Shown one piece after another: positions 9,578 through 19,672 of a stretch of 64,000 nt of DNA; the stretch's first letter is position 1; each line of letters opens with the position of its first letter. This stretch comes from an uncultured Cedecea sp. (GTDB taxonomy: Bacteria; Pseudomonadota; Gammaproteobacteria; Enterobacterales; Enterobacteriaceae): NCBI RefSeq assembly GCF_947498825.1, contig NZ_CANMLV010000002.1:62001-126000 (forward strand). Direction: 5' to 3'. The position numbers and the translations under genes were made by a program. The notes below the pieces were generated by a model, which saw only the letters and a program-made list of their open reading frames with translations, did no database searches and was not told where the DNA came from.

Positions 9578-10384
9578 ATGGGTTTATTTCAACGTCTTCG
9601 TTCAATGTTTTCGCTGCTAACTGCTACCACATACCCATGGCCGGCCATCGATATTCGCCTGCCCGGCAAGCAATATTTGCATTTAGTCGGCAGTATTCAT
9701 ATGGGGACCCAGGATATGGCCCCCCTACCCGATCGCTTACTGAAAAAACTGCAGCAGTCAGACGCCCTGATTGTAGAAGCCGATATCAGTATCAGTGGGT
9801 CACCATTTACTGAAGTAACCCCCGAAGCCCCCCTGGAAACACGTCTGGCAGCTGAACATTATCAACAAATAATGGCGCTGTGTTCTGAGTTTTCAATTCC
9901 GCTCGCAATGATTGATACTGTCCCGATGTGGCAAGTCGCTTTAATCCTGCAGGCTCACCAAGCCCAGAAGCTGGGGCTGCGTGCTAATTATGGTATCGAC
10001 TATCAGTTACTGGAAGCGGCCCATAAGAACGATATTGCCATACAGGAACTGGAAGGAACGCAAAATCAGGTTGAACTTTTAACCAGCCTGCCCAACGGCG
10101 GAATAACGCTCCTTAATGATACTTTGCATCACTGGCACACTAACGCACGTATGCTACAAACGATGATTAGCTGGTGGTTATCAGCCACTACACCTAAAGA
10201 CAATACCAGCCTTCCGGATACCTTCAGCGATGAACTGCATGATATTCTTATCGCGCAACGTAATCAGCAATGGTGTACTTTTTTACAACAGCTACCACCG
10301 GGCCATTATGTGGTCGCTGTCGGGGCACTACATCTTTTTGGCGAAGGTAATGTGCCCTCATTATTAAAAGCAAAGCGCTCTTAA
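9578..10384 (+). CDS. ybaP: YbaP, TraB/GumN-family protein
   Basis: Member of the TraB/GumN (Tiki-like) family of putative metal-dependent hydrolases; the biological role of YbaP is not established. Family motifs are the N-terminal [17 protein letters not shown] with its His, EADIS, the central GIDYQLL and the C-terminal [11 protein letters not shown]. The start is uncertain: ATG at 9578 gives 268 residues (E. coli has 264), whereas a TTG at 9560 would give 274. I prefer the ATG because similarity begins close to it. It precedes ybaK by 26 bases in a likely two-gene unit. Confidence 0.85.
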   Translation: MGLFQRLRSMFSLLTATTYPWPAIDIRLPGKQYLHLVGSIHMGTQDMAPLPDRLLKKLQQSDALIVEADISISGSPFTEVTPEAPLETRLAAEHYQQIMALCSEFSIPLAMIDTVPMWQVALILQAHQAQKLGLRANYGIDYQLLEAAHKNDIAIQELEGTQNQVELLTSLPNGGITLLNDTLHHWHTNARMLQTMISWWLSATTPKDNTSLPDTFSDELHDILIAQRNQQWCTFLQQLPPGHYVVAVGALHLFGEGNVPSLLKAKRS

Positions 10385-10410
10385 CCTCAGCAATCATAAA
10401 GAAGGAAACC

Positions 10411-10890
10411 ATGACTCCAGCGGTAAAACTCCTCGAAAAAAAAGGGATCACATTTACTCTTCACAGCTATGATCACGATCCTCAAGAAACAAACTTTGGT
10501 GATGAGGTGGTACGTCTTCTCGGCCTCAACGCAGAGCAGGTGTATAAAACGCTGTTAGTGGCGATTAACGGGGATATGAAAACCTTGGCTGTCGCAGTCA
10601 CACCCGTGGCTGGACTGCTGGACTTAAAGAAAGTTGCCAAGGCCCTGGGGGCAAAAAAAGTCGAGATGGCAGATCCGATGATAGCGCAGCGGGTTACAGG
10701 TTATCTGGTCGGGGGAATAAGCCCGCTGGGCCAGAAAAAAAGCCTGCCAACGGTAATCGATGCCTCTGCACAAACGTTTGATAGCGTGTTTATTTCCGGT
10801 GGCAAGCGTGGGCTGGATATCGAAATTGCGGCAGGCGACTTGGCAAAGTTGCTGAATGCACAGTTTGCCGATATCGCTCGCCGCGATTAA
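10411..10890 (+). CDS. ybaK: YbaK, Cys-tRNA(Pro) deacylase
   Basis: Free-standing trans-editing enzyme that hydrolyses Cys wrongly attached to tRNA-Pro by prolyl-tRNA synthetase. Its 159 residues equal the E. coli protein and are near-identical in the visible motifs. The catalytic Lys46 in [32 protein letters not shown], the [14 protein letters not shown] loop and [10 protein letters not shown] are present. The Shine-Dalgarno is GAAGGAAA. The stop is 4 bases from the convergent ushA stop. Confidence 0.96.
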   Translation: MTPAVKLLEKKGITFTLHSYDHDPQETNFGDEVVRLLGLNAEQVYKTLLVAINGDMKTLAVAVTPVAGLLDLKKVAKALGAKKVEMADPMIAQRVTGYLVGGISPLGQKKSLPTVIDASAQTFDSVFISGGKRGLDIEIAAGDLAKLLNAQFADIARRD

Positions 10891-10893
10891 CAG

Positions 10894-12546
10894 TTACTGC
10901 CAGCTAACTTCACCTTTTGGCTGGTAGTGCTCACTATCCAGCGGTGAGTTTTTCTCTATATACTCCTTCAGCACTTCAGCATCGACAAAACCGGTATTCA
11001 CGTAACCCGGTTTTCCTTCAATCACAGGGTAGCCGTCTCCCCCTGTGGCATTAAAATTCAGGGTAGCCATGCGGTAGGTCTTTGCCGGGTCAACGGGCTG
11101 TCCGTTGATTTTTAAATCCTGCAGTTTGCCTGCCTTAGAAACGAAACTGACGTTGGAGAACTGCGGGTAAGCGCCCGAATCGGGGGTTTTCTGAGCCACT
11201 GCGGTCAGATAGTCCACGACGTCTTTGCCGTTCATATCGATATACACCACGGTATTGCCAAAAGGCTGAACTTTCAGTACATCTTTATAGGTAATTTCAC
11301 CGGGTTCAATCGAGTCACGCACACCGCCGCCACTCATCACCGCAAAGTCTGCATTAGTACGCGCCATTTGTGCAGCCAGGAGCAAGCGGCCCATATTGGT
11401 CTGTACAAAACGCACTTTACTGCGATCGCCTTCAAAATGGCCGTTGGTACTGCCCACGCTACCTTTCAGAGCCGCTTCGCCTTTCTCCTGGAATGGTGTC
11501 AACAGACTCAGCATTTTCTCATCTTCAGGAATAGCCGTAGTGTAAAGTACGCGCTCACTTTTGCCTGACGCATCGGTCACTTTATGTTTCAGGTTGACTG
11601 GCAGCAGCTGGTAATTTACCAGTTTCATTTCACCATTGCGGAATTCATAGTCAGCACGACCGACATATTTTCCCCACTCATGCGCCTGAACAATCCATGT
11701 TCCGTTTTGACGATCCGGAGTACAGGGCGTCCCCGGAACATAGTCGGCTTGTTTTTGATTTTCCGAAGCCATGCAGACAGGATTTTGTGAGTGACCACCC
11801 ACAATCATCGTCAAGGCACCTTCTGGCAGACTGCGCGCCATTTCTACATCGCCCGGAGCATTAGAACCATGATTGCCGTTGTCATAGTGCCCCATATGGG
11901 TCGCAGCAATAATGACATCCGGTTTTTCGGTTTTCTTTAACTCTTCAATGAGCTTACCCGCTTCTGCAGCGGGCGCGCGAAATTCAATATCGGTGAAAAA
12001 TGCAGGATTACCAATTTTTGCCGTATCGTCTGTAGTCAGACCAATAACAGCAATTTTAACCCCTTGTGGGTCAAACATAGCGTAAGGTTTAAACAGACGC
12101 TCACCGGTACTTTTTTGATAGATGTTGGCCGACAGTAACGGGAAATTAGCCCACTTTTCTTGCTGACGCAGAACACTCATGGGATTATCAAACTCATGGT
12201 TACCAATCGCCATTGCATCATAGCCAATCATGCTCATACCGCGAAAATCCGGTTCGGCGTCTTGTAAGTCTGACTCTGGCACACCGGTATTAATATCACC
12301 GCCAGACAGTAACAGAACGCTGCCTCCTTTCTCTGCGACTTCTTTGCGCACGCTATCCACTAAGGTTTTCTGTGCCGACAGACCATATTCACCATTTTCA
12401 TTTTGCCAGAAGCGTCCATGATGGTCGTTAGTATGAAGAATCGTGATGTTATAGGTTTTATCTTTTTCCCATGCCAGTGCCTGAAAACTGGTTACGCTCA
12501 GAGCCGCCAGAAGTGCAGTAGCCACCCTTTTCTTTAATAAGGTCAT
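10894..12546 (-). CDS. ushA: UshA, periplasmic 5'-nucleotidase / UDP-sugar hydrolase
   Basis: Periplasmic dinuclear-metal hydrolase that degrades UDP-sugars and 5'-nucleotides for nucleoside uptake. It has a signal peptide (MTLLKKRVATALLAALSVTSFQALA). Metal ligands sit in HTNDHHG, SGGDINTG, IGNHEFD, ATHMGHYD and GGHSQ. The C-terminal substrate domain has NMGRLLLAAQ, SGGGVRDSI, QPFGNTV and FNATGGDGYP. The start at 12546 gives exactly 550 residues, the family length, and is preceded by GGGAGAG; an upstream ATG (12606) would put 20 extra residues ahead of the signal peptide. Confidence 0.95.
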   Translation of the reverse strand: MTLLKKRVATALLAALSVTSFQALAWEKDKTYNITILHTNDHHGRFWQNENGEYGLSAQKTLVDSVRKEVAEKGGSVLLLSGGDINTGVPESDLQDAEPDFRGMSMIGYDAMAIGNHEFDNPMSVLRQQEKWANFPLLSANIYQKSTGERLFKPYAMFDPQGVKIAVIGLTTDDTAKIGNPAFFTDIEFRAPAAEAGKLIEELKKTEKPDVIIAATHMGHYDNGNHGSNAPGDVEMARSLPEGALTMIVGGHSQNPVCMASENQKQADYVPGTPCTPDRQNGTWIVQAHEWGKYVGRADYEFRNGEMKLVNYQLLPVNLKHKVTDASGKSERVLYTTAIPEDEKMLSLLTPFQEKGEAALKGSVGSTNGHFEGDRSKVRFVQTNMGRLLLAAQMARTNADFAVMSGGGVRDSIEPGEITYKDVLKVQPFGNTVVYIDMNGKDVVDYLTAVAQKTPDSGAYPQFSNVSFVSKAGKLQDLKINGQPVDPAKTYRMATLNFNATGGDGYPVIEGKPGYVNTGFVDAEVLKEYIEKNSPLDSEHYQPKGEVSWQ

Positions 12547-12805
12547 CGAAATCTCTCCCAGATTAACGTTACGACAACAAGTATTAGCGGTAAAAACATT
12601 AGTCACCGCACTATATCCCGACAGGCGCGTTATCGTCGCGTCAATTTGTTGAGATTTATGGCATTAGACTCGTTTTATGATGGATTTTTCGATAACAACA
12701 CTATTTCATTACCCTTAAATGAAGGGAGTTCATTTCCTGTCAAACTCGCACCTTCTCTACGAATAACCGAAGCCCTCCAGACCACCAGTAGCTCTCTGCC
12801 CCAGA

Positions 12806-12923
12806 TATATACCCAAAATAATTCGGGTTGCTTGTAGGCGCCCAGTTCAGCCCGTCATGAGCATAGATAAACTCTGTGATTCGGCGGGCTGGACGCAGGC
12901 AACTTGAAGTATGGCGGATATAA
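12806..12923. repeat. ERIC-like intergenic repeat, copy 1
   Basis: About 118 bases between ushA and fsr. The left end is TATACCCAAAATAATTCG and the right end AACTTGAAGTATGGCGG. The core has CAGTTCAGCCCGT facing GGCGGGCTGGACGCAGG, with ATAGATAAACTCTGTGATT at the centre, so the whole unit can fold into a long imperfect hairpin. Related copies lie at 28403, 54282 and 59421. The ends match those of classical ERIC elements but the core differs. Confidence 0.85.
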
Positions 12924-13083
12924 CCATGCTAATTATGTGACTTTATTAGATGAGCGTGCACAGGTATGTTAGAGGTAGCAGTGGACAGTTAATCACCTCT
13001 TCTGCCTCTAACTTCAATCGTCTGTGTGGCTTTCAGGTTACGCGAAAGATGATGGCATAATAATTAATATTGATAGGTTCTTA

Positions 13084-14298
13084 ATGGCAAGCTCTGACAA
13101 CACACTTCCGGGGAGTACCTCGGCACAAAAAAAATCGCGTACCGCCTTTGGTATTCTGGGTGCTATCAGTTTTTCTCATCTGCTGAACGATATGATTCAG
13201 TCTCTGATTCTGGCTATTTACCCGCTGCTTCAGTCTGAATTTTCCCTTTCATTTATGCAGATAGGTCTGATTACACTAACCTTCCAGCTGACTTCCTCGT
13301 TATTTCAGCCCCTGGTAGGTCACTATACCGATAAACACCCGCTTCCCTGGTCACTCCCTGTCGGCATGTGTTTTACTCTCAGTGGTTTGATTCTTCTGGC
13401 GGTAGCGGGCAGTTTTACGTCTGTATTGCTGGCAGCGGCCTTAGTGGGAACCGGGTCCTCTATCTTCCATCCTGAATCATCACGCGTCGCACGTATGGCA
13501 TCTGGTGGGCGTCATGGATTGGCCCAGTCTATTTTTCAGGTAGGGGGGAATTTTGGCAGCTCTCTGGGACCATTGCTGGCTGCTTTGATTATCGCGCCTT
13601 ACGGACAGGGGAATGTTGCCTGGTTTGGCCTTGCAGCACTTCTGGCTATCGTTGTGTTATTACAAATTAGCCGCTGGTATGCCGCCCAGCATCGTATCGC
13701 TAAAAGCCACCCACCAGTCACCGTTGTGGGTCCGCTCGGGCGTAATAAAGTGATACTGGCTATCTCTATTCTGCTGATCCTCATCTTCTCTAAGTACTTC
13801 TATATGGCGAGTATCAGTAGCTACTATACGTTCTATTTAATCGATAAATTCGGGTTATCGGTGCAGAACGCCCAAATCCACCTGTTTACTTTTTTATTCG
13901 CCGTTGCAGCAGGAACGATGATCGGTGGACCTGTTGGCGATAAAATAGGCAGGAAATATGTTATTTGGGGTTCAATTCTTGGCGTTGCGCCATTTACCTT
14001 ATTACTACCTTATGTCTCTCTCTATTGGACTGGGGTGTTAACCGTCATTATTGGCTTTATTCTGGCATCGGCATTTTCAGCCATTCTGGTCTATGCCCAG
14101 GAGCTCCTTCCAGGACGTATCGGTATGGTTTCAGGACTCTTTTTTGGTTTTGCTTTTGGTATGGGTGGGCTGGGTGCCGCCGTTCTTGGTGTAATAGCTG
14201 ACCATACCAGTATTGATTTAGTCTATAAAATTTGTGCATTTCTGCCATTGTTGGGGGTTGTTACTGTATTCCTGCCCAATATTCGACATAAAGCCTAA
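13084..14298 (+). CDS. fsr: Fsr, fosmidomycin-resistance MFS efflux transporter
   Basis: Twelve-helix major facilitator exporter in the inner membrane; the E. coli homologue confers fosmidomycin resistance. Its 404 residues match closely. Visible are AISFSHLLNDMIQSLILAIYP in helix 1, the loop motif GHYTDKHP, GTGSSIFHPESSRVARMASGG, GNFGSSLGPLLAALI and GDKIGRKYVIWG between the halves. The start is placed at MASSDN because the 20 residues upstream (from 13024) have no family counterpart. The terminator-like hairpin after the gene is well formed. Confidence 0.92.
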   Translation: MASSDNTLPGSTSAQKKSRTAFGILGAISFSHLLNDMIQSLILAIYPLLQSEFSLSFMQIGLITLTFQLTSSLFQPLVGHYTDKHPLPWSLPVGMCFTLSGLILLAVAGSFTSVLLAAALVGTGSSIFHPESSRVARMASGGRHGLAQSIFQVGGNFGSSLGPLLAALIIAPYGQGNVAWFGLAALLAIVVLLQISRWYAAQHRIAKSHPPVTVVGPLGRNKVILAISILLILIFSKYFYMASISSYYTFYLIDKFGLSVQNAQIHLFTFLFAVAAGTMIGGPVGDKIGRKYVIWGSILGVAPFTLLLPYVSLYWTGVLTVIIGFILASAFSAILVYAQELLPGRIGMVSGLFFGFAFGMGGLGAAVLGVIADHTSIDLVYKICAFLPLLGVVTVFLPNIRHKA

Positions 14299-14336
14299 AA
14301 GCATTTGGCCAAAGTTTTTCTTTGGCCACGCTTTTC
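14297..14336 (+). terminator. Terminator after fsr
   Basis: Nested inverted repeat: outer AAAAGC/GCTTTT (14297-14302, 14330-14335) and inner TGGCCAAAG/CTTTGGCCA (14306-14314, 14320-14328) with a TTTTT loop. It starts at the fsr stop codon and separates fsr from ybaL. Confidence 0.75.
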
Positions 14337-14516
14337 AGCCTTGAGATACGGGAATTCTTCTTATAATAACTATCTGAAACATCAGTCAGAGACTTTTTCT
14401 TCTCGAAAAGTGTTTTTTTTTCAAATTTGTTCAATTTTTCATAAACGCTTTGGGCTAATTTGTCATAAACTATCGTTAAGAATTTTGGACCACCTGCCAA
14501 ACCAAAAGGAGACGGA

Positions 14517-16196
14517 ATGCATCACGCTACACCGCTTATCACCACCATTGTTGGTGGACTTGTGCTTGCTTTTTTACTGGGTATGCTCGCTAACAGACTC
14601 CGTATCTCTCCGCTGGTCGGTTATCTGTTAGCTGGCGTATTATCAGGGCCTTTTACTCCGGGTTTTGTTGCGGATGCCAAACTGGCCCCTGAACTGGCAG
14701 AATTAGGTGTTATTCTGCTGATGTTTGGCGTTGGCTTACATTTTTCACTAAAAGATCTTATGGCGGTAAAGGCCATTGCTATTCCCGGTGCTATTGCACA
14801 AATCGCTGTCGCAACACTACTGGGAATAGCACTCTCCGCAATGATGGGTTGGTCACTGATGACCGGCATCGTATTTGGCCTGTGTTTATCAACCGCCAGT
14901 ACCGTGGTACTGCTCAGGGCGCTTGAAGAACGACAATTAATAGAAAGTCAGCGAGGGCAGATAGCTATTGGCTGGTTGATTGTTGAAGACTTAGTGATGG
15001 TTCTGGCTTTGGTTCTGTTGCCTGCGGTCGCCAACATGCTGGAAAAAGGGGATGTTGGATTTGTCACCCTGAGTCTGGATATGGCTATCACTATTGGTAA
15101 AGTCGCCGCATTTATCGCCCTGATGCTGCTGGTGGGCCGTCGCCTGGTTCCCTGGATTCTGGCACGTAGCGCTGCCACAGGCTCACGTGAGCTATTTACC
15201 CTCTCTGTCCTGGCGATGGCGCTGGGTATTGCCTTTGGTGCTGTTGAGCTGTTTGACGTCTCCTTCGCGTTAGGCGCCTTCTTTGCCGGTATGGTGCTCA
15301 ATGAGTCTGAGCTGAGCCACCGTGCTGCACACGATACCTTACCACTACGCGATGCCTTTGCGGTTCTGTTCTTCGTTTCAGTCGGAATGCTGTTTGATCC
15401 ATTCATTCTGATTCAGGAACCCTTGGCTGTTCTGGGTACCCTGATTATCATTATCTTTGGTAAATCTCTGGCAGCATTTATCCTGGTACGCATGTTCGGT
15501 CACTCGCAACGTACCGCCTTAACCATTGCTACCAGCCTGGCACAAATCGGTGAATTCGCCTTTATTCTGGCCGGTCTGGGTATGGTACTGGATCTGTTGC
15601 CGCAAACCGGACAAAACCTGGTTCTGGCAGGAGCGATTCTGTCCATTATGCTGAATCCCATTCTGTTTGCTGTCCTTGAGCGTTACCTGGATAAAACCGA
15701 AACGCTGGACGAGCAGACCTTTGAAGAAGCCATTGAAGACGAAAAACAGATCCCGGTGGATATCTGTAACCATGCGGTACTGGTCGGTTTTGGTCGCGTC
15801 GGTCGTTTACTGGGTGAAAAGCTGATTGCACAAGGTACACCGGTGGTAGTGATTGAAATGTCACGTACCCGCGTAGATGAACTGCGTGAAAGAGGGATTA
15901 ACGCGGTGCTGGGTAATGCCGCCAGCGAAGAAATCATGAATCTGGCGCACCTTGACTGCGCGCGTTGGTTATTGCTGACTATTCCGAATGGCTATGAGGC
16001 AGGTGAGATTGTGACCTGTGCACGCGAGAAGTGCCCGGATATCGAAATTATTGCCAGAGCACACTATGACGATGAAGTCGATTATATTACCGAACGTGGT
16101 GCCAATCATGTGGTCATGGGTGAACGTGAGATAGCGGCAACCATGCTGGGCATGCTGCCAAAACCGCAGCCGCAGGAACAGCCTATGGCATCCTGA
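14517..16196 (+). CDS. ybaL: YbaL, KefC-type cation:proton antiporter (CPA2 family) with RCK domain
   Basis: Predicted inner-membrane monovalent cation/H+ antiporter or glutathione-gated-type K+ efflux protein; the physiological substrate is unproven. The N-terminal membrane domain spans about residues 1-385 with 12-13 segments (ITTIVGGLVLAFLLGMLANRL, GYLLAGVLSGPFTPGF, GVILLMFGVGLHFS). A C-terminal RCK/TrkA-N Rossmann domain starts near residue 418 (NHAVLVGFGRVGRLLGEKL, VVIEMSRTRVDELRERG, NAVLGNAASEE). The 559 residues match E. coli YbaL. It is convergent with gsk, with a shared terminator. Confidence 0.94.
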   Translation: MHHATPLITTIVGGLVLAFLLGMLANRLRISPLVGYLLAGVLSGPFTPGFVADAKLAPELAELGVILLMFGVGLHFSLKDLMAVKAIAIPGAIAQIAVATLLGIALSAMMGWSLMTGIVFGLCLSTASTVVLLRALEERQLIESQRGQIAIGWLIVEDLVMVLALVLLPAVANMLEKGDVGFVTLSLDMAITIGKVAAFIALMLLVGRRLVPWILARSAATGSRELFTLSVLAMALGIAFGAVELFDVSFALGAFFAGMVLNESELSHRAAHDTLPLRDAFAVLFFVSVGMLFDPFILIQEPLAVLGTLIIIIFGKSLAAFILVRMFGHSQRTALTIATSLAQIGEFAFILAGLGMVLDLLPQTGQNLVLAGAILSIMLNPILFAVLERYLDKTETLDEQTFEEAIEDEKQIPVDICNHAVLVGFGRVGRLLGEKLIAQGTPVVVIEMSRTRVDELRERGINAVLGNAASEEIMNLAHLDCARWLLLTIPNGYEAGEIVTCAREKCPDIEIIARAHYDDEVDYITERGANHVVMGEREIAATMLGMLPKPQPQEQPMAS

Positions 16197-16219
16197 TATT
16201 TCAGCAGGATCACTCAAAA

Positions 16220-16250
16220 GAAAGGCGAGCCATATTGGCCCGCCTTTCTT
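16220..16250. terminator. Bidirectional terminator between ybaL and gsk
   Basis: GAAAGGCG (16220-16227) pairs with CGCCTTTC (16241-16248), followed on the plus strand by TTATTT and on the minus strand by TTTTGAG. It lies between two convergent stops only 56 bases apart. Confidence 0.8.
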
Positions 16251-16252
16251 AT

Positions 16253-17557
16253 TTAGCGATCCCAGTAGGCCTCTTCCAGACTATCTTCCCGCTCCGGCAA
16301 CCCACGCATTAATCTCGGCGAGTGCTGATTAAGTACCTGATAGCTGACCCGATTAGCATACTTACAGACCTGGGCAAGCGAGGAGTAAGTCAGCCAGGTA
16401 TGCTGGTGCTTACTTGAGTTAGGGACATTATTACGATGGTAGTTATTGGCCGTAATATCATGCAGTAACGCAGCCAGTGCAGCGTCTCCCGCCCCGTTAG
16501 TATTCATTATCTTCTCAGGCCCGCCCATATAAGGGGCAATATGCGAATAGACCCGTAGTGGTTCCTGACAGTCTTTTAAACGTTTAGCGCGACTGAATTC
16601 ATACTGGTTAAATTCGGCAATCACACCGGGTAATAGAGGGTGCTGTGTTTTGCGCTTAGCGCTCTCTTCGGTATAGCCCGCCATGTATAATCCTACCGGA
16701 CCTGCGGTACAAAGCACCAGATCAACCCAGTCCAGTGTCTTATCAGATGCTTTCAGAGGGTCACTTTCACCAGTGAGCGCTTCTCCCTCTTCTTCATTCA
16801 TAGCCAGAATAGAGATATGGTCGCGCAAGAAAGCCTGCCACCATTCTGGATTTTCAGCAATCACGTATTTAGTGCCAAGCGTCAGAACAACCGGAACATC
16901 ATGTTTTTTCGCAAGAGAAATCGCGCGCATCGTGGCTTCAGCCATAGGTTCATCCGGTTTACAGCGCACCAGGTAAGAGGTCAGTACTAACGCTGAAGCC
17001 CCGGCAATAACCTCTTCAGGAATACTGTCAGCGCTTAGCTGGTTCATATGTCCGGGACTGATAGCAAATGTCCGCTCTCCCTGCTCGCCGATCAGCGTGA
17101 AACAACGCCCTATCGCTCCAGAAATCCCCTGAAGGTAATTGAGATCGGTACGGCTGGAGGTATTACAAAGATAACGGTAGGCATAACTGCCGATTTCAAT
17201 ATTACTGCACATTACCCCCAGTAATACCGAGCGATCATCGGCCAGAACCGAGTAATTATGCAGAGTATTACCGATGGTGCCACCGGCAAACTGATGGGTT
17301 ATCAGATTATTACTGCTCAATTCCTGATACAAAGCTTCAGCAACATCATCTTCAATAACCAGAGAATGCCCCACACTGAGTCCATAGCGCTGAATAAAAT
17401 CATCGTCTACTTTTGCTTCAATATCGACCAGTGTCTGATCGATACCGACAACCCAGGAAGTACTATTTTCAGCCTCAGACTGAACTTGTTTCAGTAACGG
17501 ATCGCGGGCGCTTACCGGGAAATAATGTTTGGATTTTCGTTTTCCGGGAAATTTCAT
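16253..17557 (-). CDS. gsk: Gsk, inosine-guanosine kinase
   Basis: PfkB/ribokinase-family enzyme that phosphorylates inosine and guanosine to IMP and GMP in purine salvage. Its 434 residues equal the E. coli length. It has the N-terminal lid region VVGIDQTLVDIEAKVDD, the substrate loop FAGGTIGNTLHNYSVLAD and the C-terminal PfkB signature NTNGAGDAALAALLHD with the catalytic Asp of GAGD. It lies downstream of hemH on the same strand, after a strong hairpin; aes, found between hemH and gsk in E. coli, is absent. Confidence 0.96.
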   Translation of the reverse strand: MKFPGKRKSKHYFPVSARDPLLKQVQSEAENSTSWVVGIDQTLVDIEAKVDDDFIQRYGLSVGHSLVIEDDVAEALYQELSSNNLITHQFAGGTIGNTLHNYSVLADDRSVLLGVMCSNIEIGSYAYRYLCNTSSRTDLNYLQGISGAIGRCFTLIGEQGERTFAISPGHMNQLSADSIPEEVIAGASALVLTSYLVRCKPDEPMAEATMRAISLAKKHDVPVVLTLGTKYVIAENPEWWQAFLRDHISILAMNEEEGEALTGESDPLKASDKTLDWVDLVLCTAGPVGLYMAGYTEESAKRKTQHPLLPGVIAEFNQYEFSRAKRLKDCQEPLRVYSHIAPYMGGPEKIMNTNGAGDAALAALLHDITANNYHRNNVPNSSKHQHTWLTYSSLAQVCKYANRVSYQVLNQHSPRLMRGLPEREDSLEEAYWDR

Positions 17558-17581
17558 GATGTCGTGTCACGCTTACTAATA

Positions 17582-17609
17582 AGACGGAGAATGGTAGCAT
17601 TCTCCGTCT
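17582..17609 (-). terminator. Terminator hairpin after hemH
   Basis: Perfect 12-bp stem AGACGGAGAATG / CATTCTCCGTCT with the GTAG tetraloop, just past the hemH stop and ahead of gsk. On the minus strand it is followed by TATTAG, a weak T-run. Confidence 0.7.
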
Positions 17610-17620
17610 CAGGATCCTAT

Positions 17621-18583
17621 TTAACGAAAGCGATCTGTCAGCGTTACCATCATTTTTATATGCTCAGGGGAATCATTTAAGGCTGGAATGTATTCATATT
17701 TAACACCACCGGCTTCAATAAAGACCTCCCGATTCTCTACCATCATCTCTTCAAGCGTTTCCAGACAATCTGCGGAAAACCCCGGACACATCACCTGAAT
17801 ATGTTTCACGCCTTTTTCTGCCAGCATTTTGAGCGTTTCGTCGGTATAGGGCATCAACCATGGCTCGCGGCCGAAACGCGACTGATAACTCATCATCAGT
17901 TTCTCTGGCGGCAGTCCAAGATGATTCAGTAACGCATGGGTGGTGTCACGACAACGCTGAGGGTAGTCATCCCCTTCATCAGCAAAACGTTGAGGAATGC
18001 CGTGATAAGAAAGCAGCAAGATATCAGGCTCACCGTGTTCAGCAAAAGAACGTCTGATTGAGCTTGCCAGAGCCTCAATATAGGTCGGCTCTGTAGCATA
18101 GTCACGAATAAATGAGAAGGACGGCAGGCTACGTGAGTCCGCAAAAATGCGGCCCAGCGCATCCCAGACAGCGGCAACCGTTGAGCAGGAGTACTGAGGG
18201 TACAACGGCAGGACGATGATATGGTTAACATGGTGTACCAGCAGCTCATCAACGGCACTCTTTAAAGATGGTTCACCGTAACTCATTCCCAGTGCCACAG
18301 GGGTATCAGGCAGTTGTTCAGCCAGTGCTTTTTTCTGACGCTGGCTGTATACCAGAAGCGGAGAGCCTTCCTCCATCCAGATTGACTGATAGAGCTTTGA
18401 AACGCGGCCGGAGCGCAGTGGCAGAATCACACCTCGCAACAACGGCCACCACAGAATACGCGGAACATCAACCACTCGGCGATCGCTGAGAAACTGGCAT
18501 AAGTAACGTCTGACGGCAGGTGCAGTTGGCGCACTTGGCGTACCCAGATTGGCCAGCAAGATACCTATTTTTTCCTGACTCAT
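17621..18583 (-). CDS. hemH: HemH, ferrochelatase
   Basis: Inserts Fe2+ into protoporphyrin IX, the last step of protoheme synthesis, at the inner face of the cytoplasmic membrane. Visible motifs are [20 protein letters not shown], the catalytic His in [10 protein letters not shown] (ferrochelatase signature), [14 protein letters not shown] with the metal-site acidic residues, and [17 protein letters not shown]. Start at MSQEK (18583) gives 320 residues, the E. coli length, and has GAGGG at good spacing; an ATG two codons upstream is too close to it. The gene is downstream of adk. Confidence 0.95.
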   Translation of the reverse strand: MSQEKIGILLANLGTPSAPTAPAVRRYLCQFLSDRRVVDVPRILWWPLLRGVILPLRSGRVSKLYQSIWMEEGSPLLVYSQRQKKALAEQLPDTPVALGMSYGEPSLKSAVDELLVHHVNHIIVLPLYPQYSCSTVAAVWDALGRIFADSRSLPSFSFIRDYATEPTYIEALASSIRRSFAEHGEPDILLLSYHGIPQRFADEGDDYPQRCRDTTHALLNHLGLPPEKLMMSYQSRFGREPWLMPYTDETLKMLAEKGVKHIQVMCPGFSADCLETLEEMMVENREVFIEAGGVKYEYIPALNDSPEHIKMMVTLTDRFR

Positions 18584-18670
18584 TATCATCCCTCATTATT
18601 CAATTGCCATGATTGTAGCGTAAATGATCGCTTTACCCATCGATTACAACAAAAGACGAATTTTGGGCAA

Positions 18671-18700
18671 AAAAATACCAGAGTCACCTCTGGTATTTTT
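18671..18700 (-). terminator. Terminator after adk
   Basis: Stem AAAAATACCAGAG / CTCTGGTATTTTT with the TCAC tetraloop. Read on the minus strand it ends in a T-run. It lies 13 bases beyond the adk stop. Confidence 0.85.
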
Positions 18701-18712
18701 ATTTCGGTAAAC

Positions 18713-19672
<960 letters not shown>

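Noticed and set aside
10385-10410. Position of the sRNA gene chiX between ybaP and ybaK
   Set aside because: The gap is only 26 bases here, so chiX cannot be present at this site.
12646-12837. 63-codon plus-strand frame in the ushA-fsr gap
   Set aside because: It has no Shine-Dalgarno site and runs into the ERIC-like repeat; the composition is not gene-like.
12969-13013. Inverted repeat GTTAGAGG / CCTCTAAC upstream of fsr
   Set aside because: The stem is imperfect with a large loop and no T-run; it could be a regulatory site, but nothing identifies it.
14392-14420. Hairpin CTTTT...AAAAG followed by nine T ahead of ybaL
   Set aside because: The stem is short and A/T only; fsr already has a better terminator, and a function here cannot be shown.
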